Origin: CAJYAN01 sp046484825
Lineage (GTDB): Bacteria > Pseudomonadota > Gammaproteobacteria > UBA6429 > Thiohalophilaceae
Assembly: GCA_046484825.1 (NCBI GenBank)
Contig: JAWOIE010000242.1
Location: 1 to 6,593 of the forward strand
Length of the DNA stretch: 6,593 nucleotides
Reading direction: 5' to 3'
The notes under the pieces are model-generated. The model made no database searches. It saw only the letters and a program-made list of their open reading frames with translations, and had not been told where the DNA came from. The translations under genes were made by a program, and so were the position numbers. Shown one piece after another: positions 5,959-6,593 of this stretch (its first letter is position 1; every line of letters begins with the position of its first letter).

Positions 5959-6593
5959 TGCGCCCGTGGCTAAAAAAAACCTGGCGCACCAGCATCCTGC
6001 TGCTGGTCGTTGTCACCGCCCTGCTACTGTCCTGGCTGGGCGCCACCGACAGTGGCCTGCGCTGGGCCTATGGGCAGGCCAGCGCCTATATACCCGCGGA
6101 GCTGCACATCGCCAGGCTTGAAGGGCGACTCTTCGGTCGCATCACGGCAAGCGATATTAGCTATCAGCAGGCGGGCGTCCAGGTCTCTCTCGCACAGGCC
6201 TCACTACGCTGGCGACCGCTGGAATTATTCACGGGCAGCATTGCCATCAGTCAGCTGCGCGCACAGTCGCTCACCATTACGTTGCCGCCAGGTGAGCAGC
6301 CGGCGCAGGTCGGTAACGGGCCCGCGCTGCAACTGCCCGACATTCGGCTGCCCTGGCGACTCAGGCTCGATGACATAGAGATCAGCGACGTCACTATCGT
6401 GCAGGGCGAGCAGGTGGTTGCCCTGCAACAGATCCAGCTCAGCGCCAGCGGCCTGTTCAACAGCATAGACATCGACGCCCTGCGCGTGGTCGCGGAGCAG
6501 TTTGAGGTGGCGATCAACGGCACGCTTAAGCTGGCGGGCCGCTATCAACACCATCTGCAGATGCAATGGCGCGTGCGCCTGCCCTCTGCGCAG
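5958..6593 (+). CDS. tamB: TamB, inner-membrane-anchored periplasmic AsmA-like protein (3' end missing)
   Basis: The ATG at 5958 shares its A with the TAA of tamA, and the frame stays open for 212 codons to the right edge. The N-terminus MRPWLKKTWR is basic, followed by one hydrophobic anchor (about 12-29), as in TamB. The next region has the family pattern LHIARLEGRLFGRITASDISY (50-69 region), then amphipathic beta strands such as LRWRPLELFTGSIAISQLRAQSLTI, which build the long beta-helix-like groove. TamB spans the periplasm, contacts TamA through its C-terminal DUF490 domain (beyond this window), and belongs to the AsmA-like bridge proteins implicated in phospholipid transport to the outer membrane. 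No good Shine-Dalgarno lies before the start, so translation is probably coupled to tamA termination. An A8 tract at codons 5-8 is noted. The full protein is usually over 1,200 residues, so most of it is missing here. Confidence 0.93.
   Translation, partial: MRPWLKKTWRTSILLLVVVTALLLSWLGATDSGLRWAYGQASAYIPAELHIARLEGRLFGRITASDISYQQAGVQVSLAQASLRWRPLELFTGSIAISQLRAQSLTITLPPGEQPAQVGNGPALQLPDIRLPWRLRLDDIEISDVTIVQGEQVVALQQIQLSASGLFNSIDIDALRVVAEQFEVAINGTLKLAGRYQHHLQMQWRVRLPSAQ

Noticed and set aside
6010..6378. 122-codon plus-strand frame inside tamB
   Set aside because: It overlaps the clear TamB N-terminal coding frame, is rich in Arg, Ser, Pro and Cys as off-frame translations of GC-rich genes are, and has no recognisable domain.

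Overview
The window is a GC-rich stretch of chromosome with tightly packed, vertically inherited-looking genes. A TamA/TamB pair, a YeaD-type mutarotase and a VanZ-type protein with a C-terminal beta-sandwich-like domain point to a Gram-negative gammaproteobacterium, perhaps of the Chromatiales/Ectothiorhodospira sort. The assignment to Gammaproteobacteria is an inference from gene content and protein style; nothing here fixes the genus. No rRNA, tRNA, CRISPR array, insertion sequence or phage gene was found.

Layout, left to right. (1) The 3' part of a VanZ-like membrane protein gene runs in from the left edge (2-643, +). (2) A complete D-hexose-6-phosphate mutarotase gene follows (808-1725, +). 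(3) Next is a complete LysE/RhtB-type exporter gene (1831-2457, +). (4) A UDP-glucose 6-dehydrogenase gene (ugd) lies convergent to it (2528-3910, -). (5) A 308-bp divergent intergenic region (3911-4218) holds the likely promoters of ugd and tamA and several short dyads. (6) tamA (4219-5958, +) encodes the outer-membrane BamA-like barrel. (7) The start of tamB (5958 to the right edge, +) overlaps the tamA stop by one base and encodes the inner-membrane-anchored periplasmic partner.

How they fit together: tamA and tamB form a translationally coupled operon whose products span the envelope from inner to outer membrane, known for autotransporter insertion and implicated in phospholipid transport. 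Ugd makes UDP-glucuronate for surface polysaccharide or lipid A modification, and the mutarotase equilibrates hexose-6-phosphate anomers that feed the same sugar pool. These two therefore share a loose sugar/envelope theme, but the window shows no shared operon. The LysE-type exporter looks like an independent single gene. I did not find a new multi-gene system here. The points most worth a second look are the altered signature motifs in the exporter, a restriction-site cluster resembling a cloning polylinker just upstream of tamA, the A8 tract at the start of tamB, and the short palindromes in the divergent promoter region.
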